Origin: Synechococcaceae bacterium Bin_79_3
GTDB taxonomy: Bacteria; Cyanobacteriota; Cyanobacteriia; PCC-6307; Cyanobiaceae
DNA length: 16,926 nucleotides
Reading direction: 5' to 3'
NCBI GenBank assembly: GCA_009914645.1
Contig: VFLB01000278.1
Span: 1 to 16,926, forward strand
Shown here: piece by piece, positions 15,696 to 16,926 of the stretch
Numbering within the stretch: position 1 is the first letter of the stretch
How the letters are laid out: each line of letters opens with the position of its first letter
The notes under the pieces: model-generated
The model's input: the letters and a program-made list of their open reading frames with translations, nothing else
Database searches by the model: none
What the model was told of the DNA's origin: nothing
Translations under genes and position numbers: made by a program

Positions 15696-16617
15696 AACAA
15701 GCCATCAAGCCCTCTCGATAGGTGGGATATTTCAGCTGGTATCCCAGTTGAACCTTGAGAAGTTTGTTGCTTACTCGGCGGTTTTCTTGCCAAAAGCTTT
15801 TTGCCATTGGGCTTAGTTCAGCTTCGATATCGGCATAACTCAAATAATCAGGTAAGCGACAGCCCAGGAGATGGGCTGCATAACTCCAGGTGTTGCTGCT
15901 GGGGGCGGGCAAATCATCAACCACGTTCACAATCGCAGGCAGCTTTTGCACCACTTGGTTTTGCTCTCCCATCAAGAGGCAATGCAGCACAGCACCAACA
16001 ATGTCGTCTACATGAATGCGGCCAAATACTTGGCCCGGTTTGTGCACCATTTTCCCAAGGCCGCGGTTTAGAAGTGCAATCGGATTGCGGCCTGGGCCAT
16101 AAATTCCCGGTAGTCGAAATATTTGAGTGGGCCAGCTTTGTGCCTGCCAGGCTCGTTCGCAGGCCAGCCTGGCAGCGCTGCGGGTTTGCAGCGGCTCAAA
16201 GGGATCGCTTTTTTCATCCACCCAGCCCCCCTTGGCATCGCCATAAACCCCAGTGCTGGATAGATAGCCCGCCCAGCGCAGGGGCAATTGCTGCAATACA
16301 GGCCCTAAACAGCGCAGGCAGGGATCGCTGCCACTGGCTTCCGGCGCCGCAGTGCTGAGTATGTGGGTGGTGCCTATGAGGGCACTTAAGGGGGGTTGTT
16401 CGCCGGTTTCACTGTTGAACAGCAGGTGAGGCCCATCCGCCTGCTGTTGCCGGTGGGTTACCAATACCTTGCCGCCGCGGCGTTTCACCTCAGCGGCCAG
16501 TCTTTTACCGCTGAAGCCGCCACCGATCAGCAGCAGCTGGAAATCAGCGGGCAGCTGCTGCTGCCCTTGGGGGTTGACAAAATCGCGTTTCGCGAATACA
16601 CCTGTACTCGTATTCAC
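15664..16617 (-). CDS. Atypical extended SDR, NAD(P)-binding epimerase-like protein (YeeZ-like)
   Basis: This is a Rossmann-fold sugar-epimerase relative of unknown substrate. It has LLLIGGGFSGKRLAAEVKRR (dinucleotide-binding loop), HILSTAAPEASGSDP, LSSTGVYGDAKGGWVDE, FRLPGIYGPGRNP and GRIHVDDIVGAV, the ordered blocks of extended SDRs. The catalytic YxxxK is absent: the expected place reads SAARLACERAW, as in atypical members like YeeZ, so redox activity is doubtful. The start is not settled. GTG at 16617 is the nearest common codon but adds 34 residues before the Rossmann strand; TTG at 16641 or CTG at 16554 are other options. The frame remains open to 16776 but that part overlaps the opposite small gene. 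Confidence 0.8.
   Translation of the reverse strand: MNTSTGVFAKRDFVNPQGQQQLPADFQLLLIGGGFSGKRLAAEVKRRGGKVLVTHRQQQADGPHLLFNSETGEQPPLSALIGTTHILSTAAPEASGSDPCLRCLGPVLQQLPLRWAGYLSSTGVYGDAKGGWVDEKSDPFEPLQTRSAARLACERAWQAQSWPTQIFRLPGIYGPGRNPIALLNRGLGKMVHKPGQVFGRIHVDDIVGAVLHCLLMGEQNQVVQKLPAIVNVVDDLPAPSSNTWSYAAHLLGCRLPDYLSYADIEAELSPMAKSFWQENRRVSNKLLKVQLGYQLKYPTYREGLMACFKEEGFSLLG
16574..16602 (+). promoter_or_regulatory. Probable promoter of the 58-residue membrane protein gene
   Basis: TTGACA (16574-16579) is a perfect -35. With a 17-base spacer the -10 would be TACACC (16597-16602), a weak match. A start near 16609 would give a leader of about 24 bases before the ATG at 16633. A weak -10 with operators over it would suit a repressed, inducible promoter. 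Confidence 0.45.
16595..16608 (+). promoter_or_regulatory. Candidate LexA box 1
   Basis: AATACACCTGTACT matches the cyanobacterial LexA consensus RGTACNNNDGTWCB at 13 of 14 positions; the second base is A instead of G. It covers the expected -10 region. It also lies within a perfect inverted repeat GAATAC-N10-GTATTC (16594-16615). Confidence 0.45.
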
Positions 16618-16618
16618 T

Positions 16619-16632
16619 GGTACGTACGTTCC
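16619..16632 (+). promoter_or_regulatory. Candidate LexA box 2
   Basis: GGTACGTACGTTCC matches RGTACNNNDGTWCB at 13 of 14 positions. Both half sites (GTAC and GTTC) are intact and the only deviation is C at the loosely conserved D position. It ends directly before the ATG at 16633 and its centre is 24 bases from that of box 1. Confidence 0.5.
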
Positions 16633-16809
16633 ATGGTTCAATCTTCGTTGCGGGTTCGCTCTTGCACTCAGCGGGTTAAGCGTTGCATTGCCCCTTCCAT
16701 CCTTACCGCTTTGCTTGCAATGGCGGGCCTGATCCTGCCGGAACAACCACAATTGCAAGAGCAAATCTGCTTGCAATACAGCAGTGCCACCGCTTGTCGG
16801 GTGTGGTGA
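16633..16809 (+). CDS. 58-residue membrane protein, candidate SOS gene
   Basis: An ATG at 16633 opens a 58-codon frame ending TGA at 16807-16809. The N-terminus is basic (four Arg and one Lys in the first 17 residues), then IAPSILTALLAMAGLIL (about 19-35) forms one membrane segment or an uncleaved signal anchor. A short tail, PEQPQLQEQICLQYSSATACRVW, contains two Cys (46 and 55) that could form a disulfide if exported; the positive-inside rule places the tail outside. The clear promoter and operators directly upstream, and the lack of any other gene here, support expression. I do not recognise the family. It is divergent from the SDR and convergent with the gene at the window's end. Confidence 0.65.
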   Translation: MVQSSLRVRSCTQRVKRCIAPSILTALLAMAGLILPEQPQLQEQICLQYSSATACRVW

Positions 16810-16816
16810 ATTTCAA

Positions 16817-16838
16817 AAGCTGCTGTTCTAAGCAGCTT
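16817..16838 (-). terminator. Hairpin between the convergent genes, probable terminator for the right-end gene
   Basis: AAGCTGCT (16817-16824) and AGCAGCTT (16831-16838) form a perfect eight-base stem around a six-base loop. On the - strand the stem is followed by TTTTGAAATT, so it could terminate the gene ending at 16828. That gene's stop codon lies in the loop. On the + strand, right after the 58-residue gene, there is no T-run. Confidence 0.6.
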
Positions 16839-16926
16839 GCAGATCTAAATTCGCAGCAGGGCTGTTTTGATTAGGGTTAGCCCATTGTAATAAGCGAACA
16901 GCCAATCTGATATCACCGTCTAACCA
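16828..16926 (-). CDS. C-terminal end of an unidentified protein (5' end outside the window)
   Basis: The frame is open from the window edge to the TAG at 16830-16828 and gives 32 residues, with WLDGDIRLAVRLLQWANP as a likely amphipathic helix and then a low-complexity tail ending in DLQAA. No other frame on this strand is as convincing. The fragment is too short for me to assign a family. Confidence 0.55.
   Translation of the reverse strand, partial: WLDGDIRLAVRLLQWANPNQNSPAANLDLQAA

Noticed and set aside
15801..16358. 185-residue plus-strand frame antisense to the SDR
   Set aside because: Rich in Pro, Arg, His and Gln with no domain pattern, while the opposite strand encodes ordered SDR motifs.
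16828..16926. Calling the right-end fragment an HNH endonuclease from recalled Prochlorococcus gene order
   Set aside because: The 32 visible residues show no HNH motif, and neighbour order alone is not enough.

Overview
The window looks like core chromosome of a picocyanobacterium (Prochlorococcus/Synechococcus/Cyanobium clade). The basis is gene content and order: grpE-dnaJ-tusA-like-rsgA, then ybaB/murB/murC, gap2, thiL, a lumenal cyclophilin, efp-accB, pdxA, a small unknown protein and an atypical SDR. This order resembles the start of the Prochlorococcus and marine Synechococcus chromosomes as I remember it. The GAPDH is of the Calvin-cycle Gap2 type. Base composition looks intermediate, neither as AT-rich as high-light Prochlorococcus nor as GC-rich as typical Cyanobium. 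I spotted no intact GCGATCGC (HIP1) octamer. A low-GC freshwater or brackish Synechococcus is my guess, as inference only. I found no tRNA, rRNA, insertion sequence, CRISPR array or phage gene.

Layout. 2-301 (+): 3' end of a gene for an SGNH-type acyltransferase or esterase. 306-4057 (-): type IV pilus motor operon pilB-pilT-pilC. 4168-7039 (+): grpE, dnaJ, a TusA-like protein and rsgA, tightly packed and divergent from pilB. 7029-9732 (-): murC, murB and ybaB, meeting rsgA tail to tail with an overlap. 9865-10887 (+): gap2, whose terminator hairpin lies inside the 3' end of thiL. 10900-12943 (-): a CYP38/TLP40-like lumenal cyclophilin followed by thiL. 13002-14056 (+): efp and accB. 14096-15435 (-): an unknown 113-residue protein and pdxA. 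15543-15695 (+): a 50-residue membrane protein. 15664-16617 (-): an atypical extended SDR. 16633-16809 (+): a 58-residue membrane protein. 16828-16926 (-): 3' end of an unidentified gene.

Most genes are housekeeping: protein folding, ribosome assembly, peptidoglycan precursors, carbon fixation and glycolysis, cofactors, translation and fatty acid synthesis. The accessory parts are the pilus motor cassette at the left and the small-protein region at the right.

The observation most worth following is at the right end. The 58-residue membrane protein is preceded by a perfect TTGACA and two near-matches to the cyanobacterial LexA operator (RGTACNNNDGTWCB), the second ending one base before the start codon. 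This suggests an SOS-controlled small membrane protein, possibly analogous to the small division inhibitors SidA or YneA. That function is a hypothesis, not something the sequence proves.
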